The notes under the pieces: generated by a model
Seen by the model: the letters and a program-made list of their open reading frames with translations, nothing else
Databases searched by the model: none
What the model was told of the DNA's origin: nothing
Position numbers and translations under genes: made by a program
Part shown: piece by piece, positions 46,638-54,260 of the stretch
Position numbering within the stretch: the first letter of the stretch is position 1
Layout: each line of letters begins with the position of its first letter
Source of the DNA: a virus
IMG/VR virus record: IMGVR_UViG_3300007513_000001
Coordinates: 124,001 to 188,000 of that record
Strand: one strand, 5' to 3'
Length of the DNA: 64,000 nucleotides

Positions 46638-47477
46638 ATGCCGAAGCATAATAAAAAAAGAAATGTTGGAATTATCTATGAACAACTACTTTCTTCTCTA
46701 TCACGCGCTTTAGTAGAGGGCAAAAATGGAGAAGTTAAAATAGTAAAAGGAATCATTGATAAACACTTCAAGCCTGGAACAGAGCTCTATAAAGAGTTTA
46801 GGCTTTTTCAAGCTATGGTTAAAACAAAGGTGCCTCGAGAGTCTTTAGCTATTAAAATATTAGGAGAGGCAAAAACAGCTTCTGTTAATAGAAATGCAAA
46901 AAAACTCCAAAGAGAAAAATCTATGTTGATAAAAGACATAAATTACAAAATGGGCAATTCTAATTTTTATAACCAGAGAGTCCAAGAATATAAAGAATAC
47001 GCAACCGTTCAAAATCTTTTAAACTTGTGGGAAAAAGGTGAGGCGGGATCGCTACAAGAAGCCATCAGATATGAATCTTTAGTGCAGGACATGCTTCTAA
47101 GAGAAGAAGACCAGCATAATTTCGAAGATGAAAAAACTGAAGATGTAAATAAGCTAACTGTGAAAATAATGTTAGAAAAATTTAATAAAAAATATGATTC
47201 TAGCTTAAATCAAATGCAAACAAAAATAATTAAAGAATACGTTTTTTGTTCTGGAGAAAATTCTTTAAAGAGTTTATTAAACGAAGTAAAAATTGCTGCC
47301 ATGCACGAAATATCCCAAGTTCCAAATTCGCATAGCAATAAGGTCATTTGTGAAAAAGTTAACAAAGTTAAAAATAACATTTCTAGATTAGACGAAAATA
47401 TTCATGATGACGAAAATATTTCTAGATTCTTGTTGCTTTCTAAACTTTCAGAAGAACTTAAGGAGGATTCAGTATGA
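46638..47477 (+). CDS. 279-aa unknown protein between portal and protease
   Basis: I choose the ATG at 46638, preceded by GAAGGA inside the end of the portal gene; an in-frame ATG at 46626 is also possible. The protein is helical and highly charged, starting MPKHNKKRNVGIIYEQLLS and containing basic helices (NAKKLQREKSMLIKD) and later acidic ones. The position between gp20 and gp21 genes matches where T4 places small prohead core proteins (gp67, gp68). An internal core or assembly role is plausible, but the similarity is of place only. Its end overlaps the protease start by four bases (ATGA). Confidence 0.72.
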   Translation: MPKHNKKRNVGIIYEQLLSSLSRALVEGKNGEVKIVKGIIDKHFKPGTELYKEFRLFQAMVKTKVPRESLAIKILGEAKTASVNRNAKKLQREKSMLIKDINYKMGNSNFYNQRVQEYKEYATVQNLLNLWEKGEAGSLQEAIRYESLVQDMLLREEDQHNFEDEKTEDVNKLTVKIMLEKFNKKYDSSLNQMQTKIIKEYVFCSGENSLKSLLNEVKIAAMHEISQVPNSHSNKVICEKVNKVKNNISRLDENIHDDENISRFLLLSKLSEELKEDSV

Positions 47478-48085
47478 GCGATTCTAAATTACATTTGCTC
47501 ACGAGTTGGACTCCGTTTGAATATACTGTAGATCAAATTAAAGAATCTAGAGAAAATAACGGCGGAAAAATTTTAATGCGAGGCGTACTTCAAAAGTCTG
47601 ATACGCTTAATCAAAACGGCAGAGTCTATCCTCGCGTTATCTTAGATAGAGAAGTTAGAAACTATCAAAAATTCATAGCAGAAAATCGAGCGCTTGGAGA
47701 GTGCGATCATCCCGACTCTTCAGTTGTCGAACTTAAAAACGTGTCTCACATAGTAAGAGAAGCTTATATGGACGGAGATATATGCTATGGAACTGTAGAG
47801 CTTTTAGATACTCCAGCTGGAAAAATACTCCAGAGTTTAGTCGAATCTGGAGTGACTTTAGGTATATCATCTCGAGGAGTTGGATCTACTAAAAATGAGG
47901 GAGATCACCAAGTAGTTCAAGACGATTTTCAATTAATTTGCTGGGATTTCGTTAGTGAGCCTTCGACTCCAGGAGCTTTTATGATGCGTGAAGGTGTAGA
48001 AGTTAGAAGGTCTGATTTAAATAAGCATTTTAATAAAACAGATAGAATTGATAGAATATTTAACGATATTTTAGATTGGGAGTAA
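47474..48085 (+). CDS. Prohead maturation protease (T4 gp21-like)
   Basis: This 203-residue serine protease of the herpes/T4 type cleaves scaffold and capsid proteins inside the prohead. The catalytic His79 lies in GECDHPDSS and the catalytic Ser (132 or 133) in LGISSRGVGS; NQNGRVYPR near 46-54 is a family motif. The length matches T4 gp21 (212 aa). An AGGAGG lies just before the ATGA overlap with its upstream neighbour. T4 gp21 cuts after Glu in Leu/Ile-x-Glu, and such a site (LRE before Ala) occurs at residue 61 of both capsid proteins here. Confidence 0.93.
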   Translation: MSDSKLHLLTSWTPFEYTVDQIKESRENNGGKILMRGVLQKSDTLNQNGRVYPRVILDREVRNYQKFIAENRALGECDHPDSSVVELKNVSHIVREAYMDGDICYGTVELLDTPAGKILQSLVESGVTLGISSRGVGSTKNEGDHQVVQDDFQLICWDFVSEPSTPGAFMMREGVEVRRSDLNKHFNKTDRIDRIFNDILDWE

Positions 48086-48088
48086 AAA

Positions 48089-48544
48089 ATGTCAAATTAT
48101 AGAACTGGCCCCGGTTGGAACTTTGCGCCGGAATACCAGTGTTCTGGCACGCCTTTTGTAACATCAAGCAATTATGATGAAATCAGCAGTAGTGGTGTGG
48201 TAAGTGTTAAGTTTCCAACTGTTACAAGATGGGTCCAAATTAGAAATATCGGCGCTAAAGAATTAAGAGTTGGTTTTACCGAAAATGGAGTTGATGGAAG
48301 AGGCGGGTCTGTTTCAGGCTCAGCCGTTGAAGCACAGGGTAATAGCCGCAATTATTATATAATACCAACCGGCTCACTTGACGGAACTTCCACTGTTTTG
48401 TGGGAGCTTCGTTGCGATAAATTGTTTTTTACATCGGGTGAATCTGGCGGAACTGGATTTTCATTGGTAGCTGGGCTTACTAATATTAGACCTTCAGAAT
48501 TCTTTAAACTCACAGGATCCCTTGGTTTCCGAGGAGTTGGATAA
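48089..48544 (+). CDS. 151-aa beta-rich protein, possible capsid decoration
   Basis: A Gly- and Ser-rich protein with regular short strands, such as TRWVQIRNIGAKELRVGF, YYIIPTGS, VLWELRCDKLFF and FSLVAGLTNI. This resembles a compact jelly roll or beta sandwich. It has no signal peptide. It sits four bases after the protease gene and overlaps the next gene by one base. Proteins of this size and type in the head cluster are often decoration or vertex proteins, so I suggest a head-surface role. That is inference from fold impression and place. Confidence 0.7.
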   Translation: MSNYRTGPGWNFAPEYQCSGTPFVTSSNYDEISSSGVVSVKFPTVTRWVQIRNIGAKELRVGFTENGVDGRGGSVSGSAVEAQGNSRNYYIIPTGSLDGTSTVLWELRCDKLFFTSGESGGTGFSLVAGLTNIRPSEFFKLTGSLGFRGVG

Positions 48545-48975
48545 TGGCAAAAATTTCAAAATCTATGTTGAAGGGCATCGTAAAAGAGTGCTTGGTAGAA
48601 ATTCTTGCAGAGGGCCTTCTTGCAGACAGCCCTGCTTCAAGTCTAAAAGAGTCTAGATCTAAAACAAGAACCAAAGCCGGCTCTAAAAAATCAACCCCCA
48701 CTACTCGAAGGCCCGCATTAGATCATATTAAAATGCAGAAAAGAGAAGAATCTATCAATCCGATAGTACCAGATGTAAAAGATCCCATAATGGCGAGTAT
48801 TTTTGCAGATACTGCTGCTAATACATTTCAAACACAAGTATTAGCTGAGACAAAAAATTCTACCGCCCAAAGGATGACCCACGGCGATGCTGCAACTAAA
48901 GCAATGGCCCAAAATGACCCAATGGACATCTTTGACGGTGCAGATAATTGGGCAAAATTAGCGTTTGATAAGTAA
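48544..48975 (+). CDS. 143-aa small head-cluster protein, unknown
   Basis: It begins with an amphipathic helix (ISKSMLKGIVKECLVEILAEG) followed by a long basic, Ser/Thr-rich linker (SRSKTRTKAGSKKSTPTTRR) and a helical, more acidic C-terminal half. It overlaps its upstream neighbour as ATAATGG at 48542-48546. The product could be packaged within the head, where basic disordered segments bind DNA or the scaffold. The next gene's product starts with a similar amphipathic helix. No known family. Confidence 0.68.
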   Translation: MAKISKSMLKGIVKECLVEILAEGLLADSPASSLKESRSKTRTKAGSKKSTPTTRRPALDHIKMQKREESINPIVPDVKDPIMASIFADTAANTFQTQVLAETKNSTAQRMTHGDAATKAMAQNDPMDIFDGADNWAKLAFDK

Positions 48976-49032
48976 AAAAAACGCGGGAAGATGATAAGTA
49001 ATAAGGAACAACCCCGTTCTAGGAGTTTTAAA

Positions 49033-49323
49033 ATGTCGAAAAGAAGAAGCACAAAGAAATTAACACCATCCCTTTTAAGAAGATTGGTATTGCAAGAAAG
49101 AAAGAAAATGGTAGAGACTTCTGACCCAGTTGCGTCAGGAGTTGAAGATCCATCTTATGTTCACGCTGAAGAAGTAGATGCCGACGAACTTGCAGGTAGT
49201 TTAGAGAAAGATTTAGACCATCTCAAAGCTCTTAAAATTAAGGAAGGCAAACTTAGACGCGAACTTACTAAAGTTCACGAAGCAAGAAAGCGCCTTGGTC
49301 GAAGAGTACTTAAAGCACTTTAA
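49033..49323 (+). CDS. 96-aa basic coiled-coil protein
   Basis: The ATG at 49033 is preceded by TAGGAG at 49019-49024; an upstream ATG at 48991 lacks a site, so I use 49033. The N-terminus reads MSKRRSTKKLTPSLLRRLV, an amphipathic basic helix. A long charged helix at the C-terminus (EGKLRRELTKVHEARKRLGR) looks like a coiled coil. It may be a prohead core protein like T4 gp67 or gp68, judged by size and place only. Confidence 0.68.
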   Translation: MSKRRSTKKLTPSLLRRLVLQERKKMVETSDPVASGVEDPSYVHAEEVDADELAGSLEKDLDHLKALKIKEGKLRRELTKVHEARKRLGRRVLKAL

Positions 49324-49344
49324 TATTTTTTCAGGAGAAAACAA

Positions 49345-49869
49345 ATGCCCACCCACAAACAAGGAACCGTTACTCCAATTCCGGGAACCGGATACGGAAC
49401 AGGAACCGCAAGATCTAAAGGATCCGCTAATCATGGAGAAATTATAGCTAGTTTCCCTGGTTCGCCATTGAATAATGCTGACCAACTCTTAGATGATGGA
49501 AGCGGTTCTCCATCGACAATGGCTGCATGGTATACTGCAAATGTACTCCAAGCGACTATCAACGATGGTGGGCATACTTTCGGCGAGCAGCCGATGGATT
49601 GGGGATTAAATATTCCAGCTGGAGATATTTCTAATGATGGTGGAGGAGCTCCAGCAAACCAATGGGTGCCCAACACTGTATCTCCGGGCGAAGGCAGCTC
49701 AAACCCAGCAGATCAGCCTGCTGCTCCAGACAGCTTAGCTAACATGGAGCCAAGCGATCCGCCTGGCGTTGGAGTTGGTTCTGGCTTGAGCATTACTGAT
49801 TCTTCCACGGCACAAAATACATCTGCTATCGGAGAACTCGCGTTTGGTAGTTCACCTTACGGAACTTGA
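49345..49869 (+). CDS. 174-aa Gly/Pro/Ser-rich protein, unknown
   Basis: The sequence has low complexity with many Gly, Pro, Ser, Asn and Asp residues and few long hydrophobic runs, so it is probably largely disordered. CAGGAGA precedes the ATG. It has no motif, signal or membrane segment. Its place in the head cluster before the scaffold gene suggests a capsid-associated or assembly role. The codon use is ordinary for the window and the frame is uninterrupted, which supports it as a real gene. Confidence 0.65.
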   Translation: MPTHKQGTVTPIPGTGYGTGTARSKGSANHGEIIASFPGSPLNNADQLLDDGSGSPSTMAAWYTANVLQATINDGGHTFGEQPMDWGLNIPAGDISNDGGGAPANQWVPNTVSPGEGSSNPADQPAAPDSLANMEPSDPPGVGVGSGLSITDSSTAQNTSAIGELAFGSSPYGT

Positions 49870-49885
49870 CGAGTTAGAGTGAGTA

Positions 49886-50470
49886 ATGCCACTAAAAAAT
49901 CATGGCCTCGGTCACCCCGCACCTTATGATCCACGGGATGACCTGGGCTATGGTCGTCTAAAAAGAAAGTTTGATTTATCGCGATCTTTTGTTCAGTATC
50001 CAGAAAAAGACGAAGAGGATATAGAAGCTGAAGAGTTTATAGATGATGATACTTACGAATCTATACTGACTAAAGCTTTAGGCTATGAGCCTTCTGATCC
50101 ATACGCCAAATATGGAAATGATCCGTTTCATTTTGTTGATGGAGCTACAAAAATGTCAGAAAATTCGACATCTAAAGGAATGGTTCCTTTTCCAAAAATG
50201 TATAGAGGAAGGACTGGCTCTGGAACTGGCGGGTCGGGTGCTGCTTTACCACACCCCGGTCCAACTAATACTTTTAGAACAGTTTCTAGACCAACGGGCA
50301 CAAAAAAAGGTTATTCTTCTGCACCAGAGCCAATTGAAATTTTACAAGACTTAAATGGCCCCAACTATTCTTTAGAAGATATTATTTTTGGAGATGAAGA
50401 CTTGGCGCACATAGAAAGACTTCAAAATCAAACTGAAAAAATTCATCAAATTCAAAAATATGGGAAATAA
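49886..50470 (+). CDS. 194-aa unknown head-cluster protein
   Basis: A mixed, fairly acidic protein: a basic N-terminal 30 residues (RLKRKFDLSRSFVQY), an acidic stretch (EKDEEDIEAEEFIDDD) and a Gly-rich middle (GRTGSGTGGSG). It ends in a helical tail with EDLAHIERLQNQTEKIHQI. No family is recognised. It is the last gene before the gap with the candidate promoter at 50507 that begins the scaffold and capsid unit. A structural or core role is possible from position only. Confidence 0.65.
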   Translation: MPLKNHGLGHPAPYDPRDDLGYGRLKRKFDLSRSFVQYPEKDEEDIEAEEFIDDDTYESILTKALGYEPSDPYAKYGNDPFHFVDGATKMSENSTSKGMVPFPKMYRGRTGSGTGGSGAALPHPGPTNTFRTVSRPTGTKKGYSSAPEPIEILQDLNGPNYSLEDIIFGDEDLAHIERLQNQTEKIHQIQKYGK

Positions 50471-50506
50471 TTTGGCTTATAGAATTAAATCTTCGCTTTT
50501 AGATGA

Positions 50507-50514
50507 ATATTTAC
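50507..50514 (+). promoter_or_regulatory. Candidate phage promoter core ATATTTAC
   Basis: Context GATGAATATTTACGAATAC, 41 bases before the scaffold ATG. It would drive the scaffold and the two capsid genes as a unit ending at the terminator at 56171. Confidence 0.55.
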
Positions 50515-50555
50515 GAATACATAGTGATATTAGTTTCTTCTAAAGAGAGAGGGAA

Positions 50556-52244
50556 ATGAGCAAAAATCTTTATAACGAAGCCATCGCAGAAGCAAAACAA
50601 CTGCGTGACATGGCTGAACAAAACGCAAAAAATAAAATTATTGAAGCCGTTACTCCTAGAATCAGAAGTCTTATTGAACAGCAGCTTATTGATGATGTTG
50701 AAGAAGAATCAGATTTAGTAATAGGGGATGAAGCAGAAGAATCTGCAGAAGAAATGGTAGATTTAGCAATTGAAGAATTGCCAATGGCTGCGCCGGCAGA
50801 AGAGCCACCCCCCGCTGCTCCCACTGTATCGATTACTGTTCAGGGTGATCTAGATATGGATCTTGGCGAGGGTGATGATGACGAAGAAGAAGATCTTATT
50901 TTAAGTCAAGAGTCTTTTTTGCGTTTAGAGAATTTTTTGCATAATGTGTCAAAAACAAAGAATATTTCTGGCCGTGTTGTTTCTTTATCTAGAAAATTCA
51001 ACATGCTAAGAGAAGCGATTGATGGAGTAAATCTTAATAGATGTAGCTCTGTTGAAAAACAAACAGCGATTATATTTTATGGTCGTCTGTTAGAAGAAGT
51101 TATTACTTTATCTAATAATTTAATACTTATGAAAGAGTCCATTGACAATAGACTCGAATTACAATTAACTCAACTAATAAAGGAGATGAGCAAAATGTCT
51201 AGAAGACGTGACGCAGCAGCTTTCAGGAGACTCTTTGAAGAGTTAACAAAGGATGAGAGTCTTGAGGAAGTGGGCATGTTTGAACAAGAAGAAGAAGAAG
51301 TTGACCTCGATGTAGATGTCGAGGAAGACGTAGAAGTCGCAGCTGAACCCGATGTGGAAGCAGCTGAAGACGCAATATTAGATCTTGGGGCCGCACTCGG
51401 TCTCGACGTTGAAGTCGCACCAGCCGAAGAAGAGGTTGAAGTCGAGGAAGATGTCGAAGAAGAAGAAGAAATTACTTTAGAAAGTGATGATTCTGACGAC
51501 GGGGACGGAGAAGATCTTGACGAAGTTTACGAAATTGATGAAGCTGCGCTACGTCGTGAGCTCTTTAAAATGAGAAGACTTCGTGAGCAAGAAGAGGGAA
51601 GAGCTGCCGCAGCCGATCCTGCACTTGCACATGGTGGAGAAGATGAAGGTGACGTTATTGTCGATGTCGACGAAGACGCTCTTCTTAACGCTCTCGCTGA
51701 TGAACTAGGTGATCCTGGAGTTCCTGCACCGCAGGTTGAAGCTTTTATTCGCCGTAGACTCCGCAGAGCAAGCCGCCAGTTAGCTGAATCACAGCGACGT
51801 AATCGTAGAACTCGTGGAACTCGTAGAAACAGAAGAATTTCAGAGTCACGTCGCACCAGAAGAGCTGCTCCAGCCCGTAACACTAAAAGAGCCGTCATGG
51901 CTGAAAGAACTGTTACTAAATTAAAGAAGCAGCTTGCAGAAATGAATCTTTTTAACGCTAAGCTTCTGTTTGCTAATAAGCTCATGCAAAATCGTGGGCT
52001 TTCAACAAAGCAGCAGCGTGTAGTAGTCGAAGCACTCGACAAAGCACGCACAATCAGAGAAGCCAAACTCCTTTATAAGAGTTTGAGTGCATCTCTAAAT
52101 CGGGGTTCCGGTAAGACTCTATCTGAGAGTCGCTCCCGATTGCTCGCATCTTCATCCAAATCAACCCGGTCAGGCGCGCCTGCCAGCAATGGGAATGAGG
52201 TAGATCGTTGGGCTTTACTCGCCGGGTTAACGTCAGACAAATAG
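50556..52244 (+). CDS. Prohead core scaffold (T4 gp22-like), enlarged
   Basis: This 562-residue protein lies between the protease cluster and the capsid genes, as gp22 does in T4. The N-terminal 60 residues are helical and the next part strongly acidic. A conserved-looking helix region (LENFLHNVSKTKNISGRVVS) precedes a very acidic coiled section. The C-terminus reads KLLFANKLMQNRGLSTKQQ then ALDKARTIREAKLLYKSL, the gp22-type ending. Residues about 395-447 are extremely Arg-rich, which is unusual. T4 gp22 is 269 aa, so this one is about twice as long. It should form the inner core on which the capsid assembles and be degraded by the protease. Confidence 0.85.
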   Translation: MSKNLYNEAIAEAKQLRDMAEQNAKNKIIEAVTPRIRSLIEQQLIDDVEEESDLVIGDEAEESAEEMVDLAIEELPMAAPAEEPPPAAPTVSITVQGDLDMDLGEGDDDEEEDLILSQESFLRLENFLHNVSKTKNISGRVVSLSRKFNMLREAIDGVNLNRCSSVEKQTAIIFYGRLLEEVITLSNNLILMKESIDNRLELQLTQLIKEMSKMSRRRDAAAFRRLFEELTKDESLEEVGMFEQEEEEVDLDVDVEEDVEVAAEPDVEAAEDAILDLGAALGLDVEVAPAEEEVEVEEDVEEEEEITLESDDSDDGDGEDLDEVYEIDEAALRRELFKMRRLREQEEGRAAAADPALAHGGEDEGDVIVDVDEDALLNALADELGDPGVPAPQVEAFIRRRLRRASRQLAESQRRNRRTRGTRRNRRISESRRTRRAAPARNTKRAVMAERTVTKLKKQLAEMNLFNAKLLFANKLMQNRGLSTKQQRVVVEALDKARTIREAKLLYKSLSASLNRGSGKTLSESRSRLLASSSKSTRSGAPASNGNEVDRWALLAGLTSDK

Positions 52245-52268
52245 AATAAACATAAAGGAGAAATTCAA

Positions 52269-54167
52269 ATGTCTAAGAAATTTACACTGAATCAGTTAAC
52301 CGAGGGTATTCGTCAACGTAATGTTGGAACGGGTAACAGAAGGTTAATTGAAAAGTGGTCCCGCACTGGTCTCCTTAGAGGCCTTGAGGGCACCACTCGC
52401 GAAAATATGGCTACGCTGCTTGAAAATCAGGCATCACAGGTCTTACGCGAGGCTAACTCAATTTCCACCGGTGGTGGAAACTTAACTAGTTCTGGAGACC
52501 TCCGCGGTTTTCAAAACATTGCATTCCCAATCGTTCGTAGAGTTTTCGGCGGCCTGGTTGCTAATGAGCTTGTATCTGTACAGCCCATGAGCCTTCCATC
52601 TGGCCTCCTTTTCTATCTTGATTACACCTACGGAACCAACGTTGGTGGTCGCGACGACTCAGGTATCGATGCATCTTACCCATCTGGAAGTTCAATTTAC
52701 AATTCTCCAGTCGGTAAAGGCATACGTTCTGGTTCTCTTGGAATCGGCGGTCAGTATAATCTTGCTGGCTCTGGTTATTCAAGAGTACATAAGATTGCTT
52801 CGAGCGTAACGCTCCTTGCATCTGGCGCCTATATGGGGAATACAACATTCTCAGCTGACGCTATCGATGAAGTAAGACGTATGGTCGCTACTGGTTCTGA
52901 TGGCAAGCTTCTACAGTTCGATGAGCAGATTTGTAGAATTATTGAAGATAACCCCAACGATGCAGGCCTCGGCGTATTCAAGGCTTACTTTGTTGACTTT
53001 AGTTCAGGCAAGTTTAGTAATGCAGACGCCACTATGGTAAAAGACTTTGCTCTTATACCACCTGATGGCACTGCGCCGACTATTCTTTCACCAACCTTGA
53101 AATCTCAGGATATTCAAGCAAGTGGCGATAGAGTGCTTAATGTTCGTAGGCTTAATCAGCTTGGTAAGTGGGATGGAACTTCGTTCACCGCAGATCCGCT
53201 AGTTAGAGCTGGTGATGCTAACGCAGCTATTCTAATGATCGTTTCTGGTACTAAGGGCAGCACGGCCGAGCAGACTTATAGCGTTGACTATGTTCTCAGC
53301 CCAAGTCTTGATGCAGGGTCAGATGGTGATGCTCTTACTATTCCAACCTTTGAGTCTAACTTCGCTACTTCGCCTTCACCAGAGATCCCAGAGATCGACA
53401 TTAAGGTAGAGTCAATCGCAGTTACTGCAGTAACCCGTAAGCTCCGCGCTCGCTGGTCACCAGAACTCGCACAGGACTTGAATGCTTATCACAGTCTTGA
53501 CGCTGAAGTTGAGCTTACTCAGATCCTTTCCGAGCAGATTGCTCTTGAGCTTGATAGAGAGATCCTTAATGATCTACTCACTCAGGCTAAGACGAACTTC
53601 TACTGGTCACGTTCACCAGGCAAGTTCATGAACAAGAGAAATGGTAACCTTGTCACTCCTGGTGGAGCTGGTTCTATTGGTCCAAGCTTCACAGGCACCG
53701 TCCGCGAATGGTATGAGACTCTGGTCGAGACCATTATTGATGTTGCTAATGAGATCCACAGACTTACTCTAAGAGGATCAGCTAACTTCATCGTAGTGTC
53801 ACCCGACATCGCGACTATTCTTGAAGCGTCTGTTCTTTACCGTCCAAGCTACAGCTTAGATGGTGATGGCCAGGTTGGTACTCCAATGAGCATTGGTGCA
53901 GAGAAGATGGGAACCCTTAGTAACCGTTTCACGGTATACAAAGATCCTTACTTCCCACGCAACAAAGTTCTCGTAGGATTCAAGGGCGGAAGCTATCTTG
54001 AGACCGGTTATGTATACGCTCCATACGTACCACTTATTGTCACTCCAACAATCTTCGCTCCAGAGGACTTCACCCCACGTAAGGGTGTTATGACTCGCTA
54101 TGGTAAGAAGATGGTTCGTTCTGACTTCTATGGTACTGTTACAGTTGCAGATCTTAACGTAATCTAA
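52269..54167 (+). CDS. Major capsid protein, copy 1 (T4 gp23-like)
   Basis: A 632-residue HK97-fold capsid protein of the gp23 type. The family core is seen in ESIAVTAVTRKLRARWSPEL, the AQDLNAYHSLDAEVELTQIL helix and LELDREILNDLL, and the C-terminal KKMVRSDFYGTVTVADLNVI. A probable protease site follows Glu61 (LRE before Ala62), as in T4 gp23 near residue 65, so the mature protein would begin at Ala62. AAAGGAG lies before the ATG. Codons favour C-ending and GGT/CGT types, fitting very high expression. A second copy follows after 93 bases, with near-identical ends and a diverged middle (residues about 124-350). Confidence 0.95.
   Translation: MSKKFTLNQLTEGIRQRNVGTGNRRLIEKWSRTGLLRGLEGTTRENMATLLENQASQVLREANSISTGGGNLTSSGDLRGFQNIAFPIVRRVFGGLVANELVSVQPMSLPSGLLFYLDYTYGTNVGGRDDSGIDASYPSGSSIYNSPVGKGIRSGSLGIGGQYNLAGSGYSRVHKIASSVTLLASGAYMGNTTFSADAIDEVRRMVATGSDGKLLQFDEQICRIIEDNPNDAGLGVFKAYFVDFSSGKFSNADATMVKDFALIPPDGTAPTILSPTLKSQDIQASGDRVLNVRRLNQLGKWDGTSFTADPLVRAGDANAAILMIVSGTKGSTAEQTYSVDYVLSPSLDAGSDGDALTIPTFESNFATSPSPEIPEIDIKVESIAVTAVTRKLRARWSPELAQDLNAYHSLDAEVELTQILSEQIALELDREILNDLLTQAKTNFYWSRSPGKFMNKRNGNLVTPGGAGSIGPSFTGTVREWYETLVETIIDVANEIHRLTLRGSANFIVVSPDIATILEASVLYRPSYSLDGDGQVGTPMSIGAEKMGTLSNRFTVYKDPYFPRNKVLVGFKGGSYLETGYVYAPYVPLIVTPTIFAPEDFTPRKGVMTRYGKKMVRSDFYGTVTVADLNVI
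52323..52378 (+). repeat. 56-base block identical to 54315-54370 in capsid copy 2
   Basis: This run is base-for-base identical in the two capsid genes while the codons on both sides differ synonymously. A second such block, 44 bases, is at 53565-53608 and 55548-55591. Two more identical blocks lie nearer the 3' ends of the genes. Confidence 0.9.
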
Positions 54168-54260
54168 TAATGTTTGATTAATCGAATGGCGGCGTCCTGC
54201 GCATAGCGTCGGGGCGCCGTCTCAGATTAAAAAGCATCCATTTAAAAGGAATAAAACAAA
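54167..54260 (+). promoter_or_regulatory. Intergenic hairpin between the two capsid genes
   Basis: GGCGGCGTCC (54188-54197) pairs with GGGCGCCGTC (54212-54221) as a ten-pair stem with two wobble pairs and a 14-base loop. No T-tract follows, so it is not a classical terminator. It may slow or protect transcripts and set the ratio of the two capsid proteins. AAAGGAATAAAAC precedes the second ATG; no promoter motif was seen here. Confidence 0.6.

Noticed and set aside
51527-52066. A 179-codon minus-strand frame opposite the scaffold gene
   Set aside because: It mirrors the Arg- and Glu-rich coding strand and has no ribosome site or neighbour on that strand.
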